A DNA stretch of 64,000 nt, from contig NZ_CP026121.1 in the NCBI RefSeq assembly GCF_003330845.1, positions 4,817,501 to 4,881,500 on the forward strand, given 5' to 3'. Shown piece after piece: positions 1 to 8,514 of this stretch; position 1 is the stretch's first letter, and every line of letters starts with the position of its first letter. The notes beneath the pieces were generated by a model. The model saw only the letters and a program-made list of their open reading frames with translations. It made no database searches and was not told the origin of the DNA. The position numbers and the translations under genes are program-made. The DNA is from Streptomyces sp. Go-475 (GTDB taxonomy: Bacteria; Actinomycetota; Actinomycetes; Streptomycetales; Streptomycetaceae).

Positions 1-2376
1 GGCGGGCCCGAGTTCCCCTGGCTCCCGTCCGTCTGCGGGTGCGGACCCGGATGCCTCCAATTCCCAGGCACCTGCGGCCTGAGCCCGAGCGCCCCCACCC
101 CCACGCACCCCCGCCCCCGGCCCCCAGACCCCCGGCGCCCAGAGGCCCGCACGCACCCCGCCCGCCCCCCCACCGCCAGGCTCCTCCCCGCACAACTCCC
201 CCCACCCCCGGCCCACTTCACCGGGCGTGCCGCCGAGCGCGAGGCCCTGGGCCGGGCGCTCACCGCACTCGGTCCGCACCCCACCGCGGTCGTCAGCGGT
301 ATGCCCGGTGTCGGCAAGAGCGCCCTCGCGCTGCACGTCGCGCACGCGCTGGCGGAACGTTTCCCCGACGGGCAGCTCTACCTCAACCTGCACGGCGCGA
401 CCCCCGGCATGACCCCCCTCACCCCGGGCCAGGCACTCACCGCCCTGCTGCGCGACCTCGGCACCGAACCCGGACGTATCCCCGAACTGCCCGACGCGGC
501 CGCCGCGTTGCTGCGCTCCCTGCTCGCTCCGACCCGCACGCTCCTGGTGCTGGACGACGCCGCGAGCGCCGCCCAGGTACGACCGCTGCTGCCCGGCGGA
601 GCCGGCTGCGCGGTGATCGTCACCAGCCGTTCACCGCTCACCGCCCTCGACGGCGTCGCCCGCTTCCCGCTCGCCCCGCTGTCGGACGACGAGAGCGCCG
701 ACCTCCTGCGCGCGGCCTCGGGCCGTGCCGGCCTGGACGGTTCGGACGCCGCCCGGCTCCTCGTCGAACTGACCGGCCGCCTGCCCCTGGCCCTGCGCGT
801 CGTGGCCGCCCGGCTGGCCGCCCGGCAGGCCCTCGCCCCGGACGTCCTGGTCGGTCAACTGGCCGCCGCGGACGACCGGTTGCGACACCTGGAGTACGAC
901 GACCTGAGCGTCCGCCGCTCCCTGGCCGTCGCGCAGGACGCGCTCGCGGCCTCCGAGCGCGAGGCCGACCGGGACGCGGCGCTCACCCTGCGCCGCATCG
1001 GCGCGCTCGACCTGCCCACGTACGGCGCCCCCCTGCTCGCCCGCCTCACCGGCACCGGCGAGACGCGCACCGAGGCCGCCCTGGACCGGCTCGTCGACGT
1101 GGCCCTGCTGGAGGAGACCGCGTACGGCCGCTACGCCCCGCACGACCTGGTGCGCGCCTTCGCCCGCGAGCGGGCGAAGGAACGGGAGACGGACCCCACC
1201 GACCCCACCGACACCACCGACGCCGCAGACACCACCGACGCCACCGACACCGCCCTGCGCTGGTACGCCGCCGTCGCCGAGCGCGCCCTCGCCGCCATCC
1301 TCGGCCCCGGCCCCGACCAGGACGACCGCCGCCGCCCCACCGCCGCCCGGCCCGCCGCCGGCCATCCGGCACACGACGACGAGGTCGCCCCCTTCGACAC
1401 CCCCGAGGCGGCCTTCGCCTGGGGCGACCGGGAACTGGCGAACATCGTCACCCTGGTCGAGCGGCACGCGGACGATCCGTGCGGCCGGCGCGCGGCCCTG
1501 GTCTCCGCGCTGGTCCGGCTGGTCTTCCCCTACGCGCACCGCCGGGGCCGCGTCCCCGAGATGGAGGTGCTCGGCCGGGTGGGCCTCCGGGTCGCGCGGC
1601 GGCTCGGTGACGCCGCGGCGGAGGCGTACGCGCTGGTCGACCTCGCGGGGCTGCACTTCCTGACCGGCCGCCAGACGGAAGCCCTCTCCCTCAACGACCG
1701 CGCGCTGGACCTCTGGCGGCGGCTGGACCACCCGTCCTGGATCCGGCGCTGCCTCAACAACCGCGGCCTGCTGCTGGAGGGGCTCGGCCGGCACGCCGAG
1801 GCGGGGGAGGCGCTGACGCGGAGCCTGGAGTACGCGCGGCGGCTGGGCGATCCGTACGGCGAGGCCGTCACCCACAGCCACCTCGGCAACCTCTACGAGC
1901 ACACCGACCCGCGGGCCGCCATCGAGCAGCACCGGCTCTCGCTCGCGCTCGGGGAGGAGATCGGCGCCGTGATCGTGCGCCACTCGGCGCACTGCAACAT
2001 CGGCTACGCCCATCTGCGGCTCGGGGAACCGGACGCCGCCCTCCCGCACTTCGAGGAGAGCCTGCGCATCCTCGGCGGTCAGGGCGACTGGCACGGCGAG
2101 TCCCAGACCCGGCTCGGTCTGGTCCGCGCCCTGCGGCTGCTGGGCCGCACCGGGCGGGCCGCCCGCGAGTGCGCCGAGCTGCTGGGCCGGGCCGAGGCCC
2201 GCGCCGACCGCTACACCGCCGGTCTCGCCCGCCACCAGAACGGGCTGCTGCTGCGCGAGCGGGGGCGTCCCGGCGAGGCGCGCGAGGAGTGGGGCAGGGC
2301 GCTCGCGGCGCTGGAGGGGACGGACGAGCACGCGGTGGTCGCGGAACTCCGCGCGCTGCTGGCCGCCGAGGGATGA
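1..2376 (+). CDS. NB-ARC/TPR STAND regulator (AfsR/SARP-like C-terminal part), 5' end outside window
   Basis: The frame is open from the window edge and has no start codon before the P-loop, so the N-terminus is missing. A Pro/Arg/His-rich linker leads into the phrase AHFTGRAAE, typical of the start of an NB-ARC module. The P-loop GMPGVGKSAL lies at nt 298-327, the Walker B LLVLDDA near nt 543, a sensor VIVTSRS near nt 615 and the GRLPLAL motif near nt 775. A Thr/Asp/Pro low-complexity stretch (nt 1189-1254) precedes about 250 residues of TPR-like helices to the C-terminus. Family knowledge: such ATPase-TPR halves occur in AfsR/SARP antibiotic regulators and in other STAND signalling proteins. 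Whether a DNA-binding domain lies upstream cannot be seen. The stop codon directly abuts the stop of the convergent polymerase gene. Confidence 0.8.
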   Translation, partial: GGPEFPWLPSVCGCGPGCLQFPGTCGLSPSAPTPTHPRPRPPDPRRPEARTHPARPPTARLLPAQLPPPPAHFTGRAAEREALGRALTALGPHPTAVVSGMPGVGKSALALHVAHALAERFPDGQLYLNLHGATPGMTPLTPGQALTALLRDLGTEPGRIPELPDAAAALLRSLLAPTRTLLVLDDAASAAQVRPLLPGGAGCAVIVTSRSPLTALDGVARFPLAPLSDDESADLLRAASGRAGLDGSDAARLLVELTGRLPLALRVVAARLAARQALAPDVLVGQLAAADDRLRHLEYDDLSVRRSLAVAQDALAASEREADRDAALTLRRIGALDLPTYGAPLLARLTGTGETRTEAALDRLVDVALLEETAYGRYAPHDLVRAFARERAKERETDPTDPTDTTDAADTTDATDTALRWYAAVAERALAAILGPGPDQDDRRRPTAARPAAGHPAHDDEVAPFDTPEAAFAWGDRELANIVTLVERHADDPCGRRAALVSALVRLVFPYAHRRGRVPEMEVLGRVGLRVARRLGDAAAEAYALVDLAGLHFLTGRQTEALSLNDRALDLWRRLDHPSWIRRCLNNRGLLLEGLGRHAEAGEALTRSLEYARRLGDPYGEAVTHSHLGNLYEHTDPRAAIEQHRLSLALGEEIGAVIVRHSAHCNIGYAHLRLGEPDAALPHFEESLRILGGQGDWHGESQTRLGLVRALRLLGRTGRAARECAELLGRAEARADRYTAGLARHQNGLLLRERGRPGEAREEWGRALAALEGTDEHAVVAELRALLAAEG

Positions 2377-4056
2377 CTACTTGGCGTCCGCATAGCACTC
2401 CACCACCGCCGTCGTGAAGGGGAACCGCACCGGCGTCTCCCCGAAGGTCAGCCGCCCGGCCAGGTCCGCCGCCTCGCGGATCGCCGCCACGACCGTCCCG
2501 GTCTCCTCCTCGGGGCAGTGCACGATCACCTCGTCGTGCTGGAAGAAGACCAGCTCGGCCGCGAGGTCCGCGCAGGTCCTGCGCAGTGCGGCGAGCAGCA
2601 GCAGGGCCCAGTCGGCGGCGCTGCCCTGGACGACGAAGTTCCGGGCGAAGCGGCCCCGGGCGCGGGCGTTGGTGGAGGCGTAGCCGGGCACCCACTGCTG
2701 CGGGTCGTCCTCGGCGAGGGGGATGCCCGCCTCCTCCGTGCCCTCGTCGGCCGCCCGGACCGCCGGGGGACACGTGCGGCCCAGCCAGGTCCGCACCAGG
2801 CGGCCCTCCTCCCCGGCCCGCGCCGCCTCGTCGACGTACGCCACCGCCCGGGGAAAGCGGCGCCGGAGCGCGGCGAGGTTCTTCAGGCCGTCACCGGAGG
2901 TCTGCCCGTAGACCGCGCCGAGCACGGCGAGTTTGGCCTGGTCGCGGTCGCCGGAGAAGGCCCGGTCGGACACCGACTGGTACAGGTCGCTCTCCCGGCC
3001 GGCCACCTCCATCAGCCCCGGGTCGCGCGAGATGGCGGCCAGGACGCGCGGTTCCATCTGGTCGGCGTCGGCGACGACGAGCCGCCAGCCGGGGTCGGCG
3101 ACCACCGCCCGCCGGATCACCTTGGGGATCTGCAGCCCGCCCCCGCCGTTGGTCACCCAGCGCCCGGTGACCGTCCCGCCCGCGAGGAACTCGGGTCTGA
3201 ACCGGCCGTCGCGCACCCAGTCCTGGAGCCAGGACCAGCCGTGGGCGACCCAGATGCGGTACAGCTTCTTGTACTCGATCAGGGGCTTCACGGCCGGGTG
3301 GTCGACGGACTCGATCTCCCAGCGGCGGGTGGAGGAGACCTTGACGCCGGCCTGCGCGAAGGCCTTGATCACGTCGGCGGGCAGGTCGGGGCGGACGCGT
3401 CTGCCGAACGCGGCGGACACCTCGTCGGCCAGCTCGGCCAGGCGGCGGGGCTCGCCGCCGCCCGCGTACCGCTCGCCCAGCAGGTCGTGCAGCACGGCCC
3501 GGTGCACCTCGGCGCTCCAGGGCAGCCCGGAGCGGTTCATCTCGGCGGCCACCAGCATGCCCGCCGACTCGGCGGCCGTCAGCAGGCGCATGCGGTCGGG
3601 GTGCTCGGCCCGTTCGTGCCGCCGCTGCTGCTCGGCGTAGACCGCGAGGAGGTCCGGCAGGGGCAGCGGGACGCCCTGCGGCTCGAACAGGGAGGACTGG
3701 GAGCCCGGTTCGGCGGAGCGCGGCGGCGGATCGGGCGGTACGGGGCCGCCGCGCAGCCGGGCCAGGGCGGCCGCGGCCGAGCGGGGTTCCCCGTACCGCC
3801 CCTCGTGGCCGAGGAGGAGTGTCTCGGCGGCCTCGATGTCGTAGCACCGCTCGACTCGCACCCCCGTGGCGAGCAGACGCGGGTAGACCTCGGCGGTGGA
3901 CCGCCACACCCACCGCGTGACGCCGGGACGGCTCCGCACGGCCTCGGCGGGATCCGCCTCCCGCCGCACCGGCCCGGCGGGCAGCCCGTCCGGACCGAGG
4001 GGGGCGACGTCCACGCCACCGTCCTCGGCCGGAGCGAGTGCCCACCGGTCGGTCAT
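2377..4056 (-). CDS. PolA-like family A DNA polymerase (annotated in streptomycetes as bifunctional exonuclease/polymerase)
   Basis: A 559-residue protein with the three family A polymerase motifs: motif A DADQMEPRV near residue 330, motif B RDQAKLAVLGAVYG near 371-384, and motif C FQHDEVIVH near 505. The catalytic aspartates of motifs A and C, and the Arg, Lys and Tyr of the O-helix, are present. It is much shorter than a full Pol I (about 900 residues) and has no 5' nuclease domain. The first 150 residues show no clear DEDD exonuclease motif, so proofreading is doubtful despite the customary name. The hexamer CACACT lies 6 nt before the ATG, a weak leaderless-promoter candidate. Likely role is repair or gap filling, by inference. 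It is convergent with the preceding gene with no intergenic base. Confidence 0.85.
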   Translation of the reverse strand: MTDRWALAPAEDGGVDVAPLGPDGLPAGPVRREADPAEAVRSRPGVTRWVWRSTAEVYPRLLATGVRVERCYDIEAAETLLLGHEGRYGEPRSAAAALARLRGGPVPPDPPPRSAEPGSQSSLFEPQGVPLPLPDLLAVYAEQQRRHERAEHPDRMRLLTAAESAGMLVAAEMNRSGLPWSAEVHRAVLHDLLGERYAGGGEPRRLAELADEVSAAFGRRVRPDLPADVIKAFAQAGVKVSSTRRWEIESVDHPAVKPLIEYKKLYRIWVAHGWSWLQDWVRDGRFRPEFLAGGTVTGRWVTNGGGGLQIPKVIRRAVVADPGWRLVVADADQMEPRVLAAISRDPGLMEVAGRESDLYQSVSDRAFSGDRDQAKLAVLGAVYGQTSGDGLKNLAALRRRFPRAVAYVDEAARAGEEGRLVRTWLGRTCPPAVRAADEGTEEAGIPLAEDDPQQWVPGYASTNARARGRFARNFVVQGSAADWALLLLAALRRTCADLAAELVFFQHDEVIVHCPEEETGTVVAAIREAADLAGRLTFGETPVRFPFTTAVVECYADAK

Positions 4057-4110
4057 GCCGCGAGTGTGCCAGGGGGGTCTGACAACGCGTCCCCGCTGCG
4101 CGGTCCGCGG

Positions 4111-4854
4111 TCAGGACGCGTCCGGCACGTCCTTCTGCGCCTGCGTGATCTTCACCAGCGCCTCGGCCACGTACCGCTCGGTCCGCTCCTTGCCGATGCC
4201 GAGTCCGCTGAGGACGCCCTCGCCGTTCTCGTGCTCCAGCAGGGCGAGCAGGATGTGCTCGGTGCCGATGTAGTTGTGGCCCAGGCGCAGGGCCTCGCGG
4301 AAGGTGAGTTCCAGGACCTTCTTGGCGGCCTGGCCGTACGGCACGAGCTCCGGGGCCTCCTCGACGGCGGGCGGCAGTGCGGCGGTCGCCGCCGCGCGGA
4401 CCGCGTCGAGCGAGACGCCCTGCTCGACGATCGCCTTCGCGGCGAGACCGTCGGGCTCGGCCAGCAGGCCGAGGACGAGGTGCTCGGGCACGCCCTCGGC
4501 GTTGCGCGCGGTCTTGGCCGCGTTGTGCGCCGCCATCACCGTGTTGCGGGCGCGGGGCGTGTAGCGGTTGAAGCCCTGGCTCGGGTCCAGGTCGGCCGAC
4601 TCCTTCGGCACGAACCGCTTCTGCGCGGCCTGCCGGGTGACCCCCATGCTCTTGCCGATGTCCGTCCAGGAGGCGCCCGAACGCCGGGCCTGGTCGACGA
4701 AGTGGCCGATCAGGTGGTCGGCCACCTCGCCGAGGTGATCGGCGGCGAGTACCGCGTCCTGGAGCTGTTCGAGGGGTTCCTGGTGAACCTTCTTGATCGC
4801 CGCGATGAGGTCGTCGAGGCGCACGGATGACGTGATGGTGGGGTTCGTCGTCAT
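4111..4854 (-). CDS. HTH plus Clp N-terminal-domain protein, probable autoregulated transcription factor
   Basis: A 247-residue protein. A helix-turn-helix, SWTDIGKSMGVTRQAAQKRF, lies near residues 60-80, after a helical region containing VADHLIGHFVDQARRSG. Two Clp N-terminal repeats follow: one from FNRYTPRARN and one containing [20 protein letters not shown]. The second closely resembles the N-domain of the ClpC encoded at 59029. There is no AAA+ module, so this is not an unfoldase. The ATG at 4854 was preferred over an upstream in-frame start at 4908 because a good promoter places the transcript start at this ATG and the upstream start would lie within the operator. Twin palindromes over that promoter suggest autoregulation. 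The signal recognised by the ClpN part is unknown. Confidence 0.8.
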   Translation of the reverse strand: MTTNPTITSSVRLDDLIAAIKKVHQEPLEQLQDAVLAADHLGEVADHLIGHFVDQARRSGASWTDIGKSMGVTRQAAQKRFVPKESADLDPSQGFNRYTPRARNTVMAAHNAAKTARNAEGVPEHLVLGLLAEPDGLAAKAIVEQGVSLDAVRAAATAALPPAVEEAPELVPYGQAAKKVLELTFREALRLGHNYIGTEHILLALLEHENGEGVLSGLGIGKERTERYVAEALVKITQAQKDVPDAS

Positions 4855-4856
4855 GC

Positions 4857-4903
4857 TGTCAACCGTAGGTTGCGCCCCCAAGGGTGTCAACCGCGAGTTG
4901 ACA
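4857..4903 (-). promoter_or_regulatory. Promoter with two palindromic operators for the HTH-ClpN gene
   Basis: Site 1 (4885-4903) is TGTCAACCGCGAGTTGACA, with 7-bp perfect inverted arms. Site 2 (4857-4875) shares TGTCAACCG and contains CAACC-GTA-GGTTG. The two centres are 28 bp apart. On the minus strand a -35 TTGACA (4890-4885), a 17-nt spacer and a -10 TACGGT (4867-4862) lie inside these sites and put transcription initiation at or next to the ATG at 4854, so the mRNA is probably leaderless. Operator function is inferred. Confidence 0.65.
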
Positions 4904-5030
4904 TCCATCCGGTCTGACCCTGGACATGGCGACGGTCCACGAACTGCGGCAGGCGCAGCGTCGGCAGCGCCGTGAACAGGGCGAGGTCATGGGCACCACC
5001 CCCACGGTGACGGCGTGGCACCATCGGCCC

Positions 5031-6131
5031 GTGAGTACGTCCACCACCGTCGACCGCGCGTTCGAAGCGGCCCTGTACGAGACCGGCGAGACGGCCCTCG
5101 ACACCGGCGCGTCCCTGCTCGCCTCCGACCCGGCGGCCGACGCCGAACTGGTCCGGCGCGGGGAGGAGTTCGTGGCCGCGGCCTGGCGGCGCGGCTGGCA
5201 GCCGGCCGACGTCGTACGGATCGTCCGGCGCGAGCTGGACGACGTCCACGCGCTCCTCGCGGCGGAGCTGATCCGCGCGCAGGCGCCGCACGACCGGCCC
5301 CGTGGCCGCCGCTGGAGCGCTCAGCTCGCCGAGCTCCCCGCCGGCGCCCCGCCCCGCGCCGACCGCTTCTCCCACGCCACGGCCGTACTGGAGCTGTACC
5401 GCCTGCTGCTGCGCCTGCCCGCGCTGGAATCCCTCGACGAGGCGTCCGGGGAGGCGAGGCCCGAGTCCCGCATGCTCACCCGCATCCGCGCCCTGCTCGC
5501 CAAGGCGGAGGCGACCGGGTTCCCCGAGGAGGCGGAGGCGCTGAGCGCCAAGGCGCAGGAGCTGATGGCCCGGCACAGCGTCGACGAGGCGCTGCTCGCG
5601 GCCCGGGCGCCCTCGCCCGACACGCCCGGGGCCTGCCGGATCGGGGTCGAGCCGCCGTACGAGCAGGCCAAGGCGGTGCTGCTGGACGCGGTCGCCACCG
5701 CCAACCACTGCCGGGCGGTGTGGAACGAGCCCCTCGGCTTCTCCACCGTCGTCGGCTTCGAAACCGACCTGGAGGCCGTCGAACTCCTCCACACCTCACT
5801 CCTGGTGCAGGCCACGACCGCGATGACGAAGGCGGAGGCGGCCCAGCGCGCGGGGGGACGCAAGCGCACCAAGGCGTTCCGGCAGGCTTTCCTCGCGGCC
5901 TACGCCCACCGCGTCGGCACCCGCCTGGCGGCCGCCGCCGAGAGCCAGGTGTCCGACGACCTGCTCCCGGTCCTCGCCTCCCGCGAACTCGCCGTCACGG
6001 GACGGCTGGACCGCATGTTCCCGGAGACGACCACCACCCGCCTGCGCGGCGTGCGCGACGAGGCGGGCTGGACGGAGGGCGCGCAGGCGGCGGACCGGGC
6101 CCGGCTGAGGCACCGGCCGCCGCTGCGCTGA
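5031..6131 (+). CDS. DUF2786 domain protein
   Basis: The most recognisable part is near residues 140-185: RMLTRIRALLAKAEATGFPEEAEALSAKAQELMARHSVDE (quoted in pieces: RMLTRIRALLAKAEATG, then AKAQELMARHSVDEALL), the usual DUF2786 signature. The function of the family is unknown to me. The protein is soluble, with no signal peptide or membrane segment. The GTG at 5031 gives a protein starting STSTTVDRAFEAALYE and 366 residues. An upstream in-frame ATG at 4926 would add 35 basic residues; neither has a convincing ribosome binding site, so the start is open. It is divergent from the HTH-ClpN gene and could share its operator region. It ends 7 bp before the convergent DUF4232 lipoprotein gene. Confidence 0.75.
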   Translation: MSTSTTVDRAFEAALYETGETALDTGASLLASDPAADAELVRRGEEFVAAAWRRGWQPADVVRIVRRELDDVHALLAAELIRAQAPHDRPRGRRWSAQLAELPAGAPPRADRFSHATAVLELYRLLLRLPALESLDEASGEARPESRMLTRIRALLAKAEATGFPEEAEALSAKAQELMARHSVDEALLAARAPSPDTPGACRIGVEPPYEQAKAVLLDAVATANHCRAVWNEPLGFSTVVGFETDLEAVELLHTSLLVQATTAMTKAEAAQRAGGRKRTKAFRQAFLAAYAHRVGTRLAAAAESQVSDDLLPVLASRELAVTGRLDRMFPETTTTRLRGVRDEAGWTEGAQAADRARLRHRPPLR

Positions 6132-6138
6132 GCGGCCG

Positions 6139-6690
6139 TCAGTCGCCGGCGGACTCGAAGCCGCTCACCGTGGCCCGCGCCCGGCCGCCGTCGTCCGGCC
6201 GGGCGACCGGGCCGTAGGACCACTTGAGTTCGTGCGCGTCCTTGGGGGCACCGGGCAGGGTGAAGGACGCCGCGTGCACGACGAGGCTCTTCGCGGGGTC
6301 GGCCTCACCGCGGACGTAGGTGATCGTGAAGGACGTGGTGGCCCCCTTCCCGAGGGTGAGCGGCTGGGCCTGGGCGCCTTCCTCCGGGAGCACGTCGGTG
6401 GTGCTGCTCTCGGCCAGGAGGTCCACGGCCGGGAAGCCCTTCAGGGTGCACTCCGCGCCCTTGTTGGTCAGCGTCACGGTGACGGTGCCGGTGTCCCCGG
6501 CGGCCGGGGCGGCGCCGGCCCCGACCTCGACGCCCAGGCCGGACAGTGCGCAGGCCGAGCCGTTACCGGGATCCGCGTTCTTCGCGTCGTCGCCTGAGGC
6601 GCCTGAGCTGCCGGAGCCGCCGTCGTCGCAGGCGGTGAGCAGGAGGGTCGCGGCGAGGGCGGCGGCCAGGGTGAGGGGCAAGGTGCGCAT
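6139..6690 (-). CDS. DUF4232 lipoprotein
   Basis: A 183-residue protein with a lipoprotein signal peptide: basic MR, a hydrophobic core and the lipobox LLTAC ending near residue 21, followed by a Gly/Ser/Asp-rich tether. The remaining domain shows the DUF4232 pattern: an early Cys in ACALSGLGVEVG, the motif VTLTNKGAECTLKGFPAVDL, and a C-terminal KWSYGPVARPD-like strand. Lipid anchoring on the outer face of the membrane is expected. The molecular role of DUF4232 is not known to me. The upstream gene on the same strand is another lipoprotein, but a hairpin separates the two, so each probably has its own transcript. Confidence 0.8.
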   Translation of the reverse strand: MRTLPLTLAAALAATLLLTACDDGGSGSSGASGDDAKNADPGNGSACALSGLGVEVGAGAAPAAGDTGTVTVTLTNKGAECTLKGFPAVDLLAESSTTDVLPEEGAQAQPLTLGKGATTSFTITYVRGEADPAKSLVVHAASFTLPGAPKDAHELKWSYGPVARPDDGGRARATVSGFESAGD

Positions 6691-6792
6691 GGAGTCCTCT
6701 GGGCGTGGTGAACGTGGGCGGTTCAGGTCTCTGGATCATCACGCACCCGGATGCCGCACGGGCACGCACCCCCGGCGAATCCCCCGAACGCC

Positions 6793-6832
6793 GGACGGGC
6801 CGCGGCGCCCGAAGGCGCTCCACGGCCCGTCC
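6793..6832 (-). terminator. Hairpin terminator downstream of the 6851-7378 gene
   Basis: GGACGGGCCG (6793-6802) pairs perfectly with CGGCCCGTCC (6823-6832), and the loop can add a further GGCGC/GCGCC-like pairing. There is no strong T-run, which is usual for streptomycete terminators. Confidence 0.5.
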
Positions 6833-6850
6833 GCGCGGATCGAGGTCCTG

Positions 6851-7378
6851 CTATCCGAGGCCCGCCGTGGGCAGCCCGGTCGGCATCTTGCCGCCCTCGG
6901 CCTTCGTGTACGTCTCCGCGCCGAGCCCGCCCTCCCAGGTGACCTTCAGGCTGCTCTTGTTCACGGAGTCGACCATGCCGGTCATCCGGTCCTTGGAGCC
7001 GTCCGTGCACTTCAGGTGGATCATCCGCATGCCGGACTCCTCGCCCGCGGTGCCGCTGCACACGCTCCCGCCGGTGGCGAACAGCGCGGCCTTGCTGCCG
7101 GTGATCACCAGCGCCACGGCCTTGCCGTCGGTCGTCGCGAGCCAGCTGCCCGCCAGCTCGTCGGAGGCGGCCCCGCCGGAACCGGACCCGGAGTCCGAGC
7201 CGGAGTCCGAGCCGCCGGTTCCGGCGGACGCCGTGGCCGAGGGGCTGGGGGACGCCGAGTCGTCCCCGGAGCCGCTGTCACCGCTGCACGCCGTCAGCGT
7301 CAGCGCGCCCACCAGCCCCGCGGCCACCGCCGCGACGCGCACGCCGCCGGAGCGGCGCCAGACCATCACCGAAGTCAC
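6851..7378 (-). CDS. Small lipoprotein of unknown function
   Basis: A 175-residue protein beginning MTSVMVWRRSGGVRVAAV, with a hydrophobic segment and the lipobox LTLTAC near residue 31. A long Ser/Asp/Gly/Pro linker (about residues 33-70) connects the lipidated Cys to a small domain with ELAGSWLATTDGKAVAL and KCTDGSKDRMTGMVDSVN, which suggests a beta-rich lipocalin-like or ligand-binding fold, by inference only. Two Cys near residues 100 and 118 may form a disulphide. I do not recognise a named family. The start may be the first Met or the Met at residue 5. The terminator at 6793-6832 follows it. Confidence 0.65.
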   Translation of the reverse strand: MTSVMVWRRSGGVRVAAVAAGLVGALTLTACSGDSGSGDDSASPSPSATASAGTGGSDSGSDSGSGSGGAASDELAGSWLATTDGKAVALVITGSKAALFATGGSVCSGTAGEESGMRMIHLKCTDGSKDRMTGMVDSVNKSSLKVTWEGGLGAETYTKAEGGKMPTGLPTAGLG

Positions 7379-7489
7379 TGCAAGCCCCCAAGCTGTAGCC
7401 GGCCGACTCGAACGGAAATCCGGACGGAACCCGGCCGGAACGATCGCAGCAAGCTACCAGGGCCCGTCAAGAGCCTCCGGAGGAGCCTC

Positions 7490-7795
7490 TTACCAGGACG
7501 ACTTCCGCACACCGGGCAGATACCCCGCGTGCGCCTGCTCCCGCAGACTCACCCGGGACAGCCCGAAGGCCCGGAAGTAGCCGCGCGGCCGGCCGTCCAC
7601 CTGGTCGCGGTTGCGCACCCGCGTGGCGCTCGCGTCGCGCGGCTGCCTGCGCAGCTCCGCCTGCGCGGCGAGCCGTTCGGCATCCGTCGACGACGGCCGC
7701 CGGATGATCTCCTTCAGCTCGGCCCGCCGGGCGGCGTACCGCGCGACGATCTCCTGCCGCTTGTCGTTCTTCGCGATCTTGCTCTTCTTGGCCAT
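7490..7795 (-). CDS. rpsN: 30S ribosomal protein bS14, zinc-free paralog
   Basis: A 101-residue protein beginning [20 protein letters not shown] and ending with [14 protein letters not shown], typical of long-form S14. The CxxC...CxxC zinc ribbon of the short zinc-binding form is absent and there is no cysteine. The start overlaps the stop of rpmB in TGATG, so the two are translationally coupled. Family knowledge: in Streptomyces and Mycobacterium this C-minus paralog is induced by zinc limitation through loss of Zur repression, and substitutes for the zinc-bearing copy so that ribosomal zinc can be released. The gene belongs to the leftward arm of the divergent cluster. Confidence 0.95.
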   Translation of the reverse strand: MAKKSKIAKNDKRQEIVARYAARRAELKEIIRRPSSTDAERLAAQAELRRQPRDASATRVRNRDQVDGRPRGYFRAFGLSRVSLREQAHAGYLPGVRKSSW

Positions 7796-8031
7796 CAGAC
7801 CTTCACTCCCCGGGCGCGGATCCGGGCGACGGCCGCCTCGATCCCGATCGTGTCGACGGTCTTGATCGCCCTGGCGCTGAGCCGGAGCCGGACGTACCGG
7901 CCCTCGCTCGGCAGCCAGTAGCGCTTGGACTGGATGTTGGGGTCGAACCGGCGTGACGTGCGCCGGTGCGAGTGCGAGATGCGGTTGCCGAAGCCGGGCT
8001 GGGTGCCGGTCAGCATGCAGTGCGCGGACAT
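7795..8031 (-). CDS. rpmB: 50S ribosomal protein bL28, zinc-free paralog
   Basis: A 78-residue protein [20 protein letters not shown]..., the usual bL28 length. The position of the usual CxxC near the N-terminus reads CMLT and no second Cys pair follows, so this is the C-minus form. It is first in the leftward transcript and overlaps rpsN by one base. The start is preceded by AGAGAGG at a workable distance. The Zur-like operator at 8061-8081 lies 30 bp upstream, between this gene and the divergent rpmG. Confidence 0.95.
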   Translation of the reverse strand: MSAHCMLTGTQPGFGNRISHSHRRTSRRFDPNIQSKRYWLPSEGRYVRLRLSARAIKTVDTIGIEAAVARIRARGVKV

Positions 8032-8060
8032 GTGGTGACGTACCTCTCTGGCTCAGGTGA

Positions 8061-8088
8061 TGTAAATGGAATTCATTTTCAGTAGCAT
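8061..8088. promoter_or_regulatory. Zur-type operator in a divergent promoter
   Basis: TG-T-AAATG-GAATT-CATTT-T-CA at 8061-8081 is a dyad with AAATG/CATTT arms and matching TG/CA ends. It is close to the Zur box I recall for Streptomyces (TGAAAATGATTTTCA core). The rightward -10 is TAGCAT (8083-8088), 6 nt before the rpmG ATG, so rpmG is probably leaderless and the operator covers its -35 region. The same site sits upstream of rpmB on the other strand, so one operator could silence both arms when zinc is plentiful. Confidence 0.8.
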
Positions 8089-8094
8089 AGCGGC

Positions 8095-8259
8095 ATGGCA
8101 CGCAACGAACTCCGCCCGGTCATCAAGCTCCGGTCCACCGCCGGGACCGGCTACACCTACGTGACCCGCAAGAACCGTCGCAACGACCCGGACCGACTCA
8201 CCCTGCGCAAGTTCGATCCGGTCGTCGGCCGCCACGTCGACTTCCGAGAGGAGCGCTGA
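8095..8259 (+). CDS. rpmG: 50S ribosomal protein bL33, zinc-free paralog
   Basis: A 54-residue protein beginning [20 protein letters not shown] and ending [15 protein letters not shown], the correct length and pattern for bL33. Neither CxxC pair is present, so it binds no zinc ribbon metal. It is the first gene of the rightward arm, 2 bp before rpmE. TAGCAT ends 6 nt before the ATG and there is no ribosome binding site, consistent with a leaderless transcript. Confidence 0.95.
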   Translation: MARNELRPVIKLRSTAGTGYTYVTRKNRRNDPDRLTLRKFDPVVGRHVDFREER

Positions 8260-8261
8260 CC

Positions 8262-8510
8262 ATGCGCAAGGGAATCCACCCCGAGTACGGGCCCGTCGTC
8301 TTCCGCGACCGTGCCGCGAACTACGCCTTCCTCACCCGTTCGACCATGACGAGCGAGAAGACGATCGAGTGGGAGGACGGCAACACCTACCCGGTCGTCG
8401 ACGTCGAGATCTCCGACGTCAGCCACCCCTTCTACACCGGCACCGCCCGCGTCCTGGACACCGCCGGCCGCGTCGAGCGCTTCGAGCGCCGGTACGGAAA
8501 GAAGGGCTGA
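8262..8510 (+). CDS. rpmE: 50S ribosomal protein bL31 type B, zinc-free
   Basis: An 82-residue protein starting [20 protein letters not shown], with the [18 protein letters not shown] and [11 protein letters not shown] segments typical of type B L31. The CxxC of type A L31 is absent and no cysteine occurs. It starts 2 bp after rpmG, with GAGAGGAG just upstream as ribosome binding site, and is followed 4 bp later by the CobW-like gene. It is expected to replace zinc-bearing L31 during zinc starvation. Confidence 0.95.
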   Translation: MRKGIHPEYGPVVFRDRAANYAFLTRSTMTSEKTIEWEDGNTYPVVDVEISDVSHPFYTGTARVLDTAGRVERFERRYGKKG

Positions 8511-8514
8511 CCCC

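Noticed and set aside
1..82. Separate upstream gene ending at a TGA at 80-82 in another frame (Ala/Ser/Pro-rich reading)
   Set aside because: Only about 26 codons are visible and composition does not clearly favour that frame. A frameshift or upstream gene end cannot be judged without sequence to the left.
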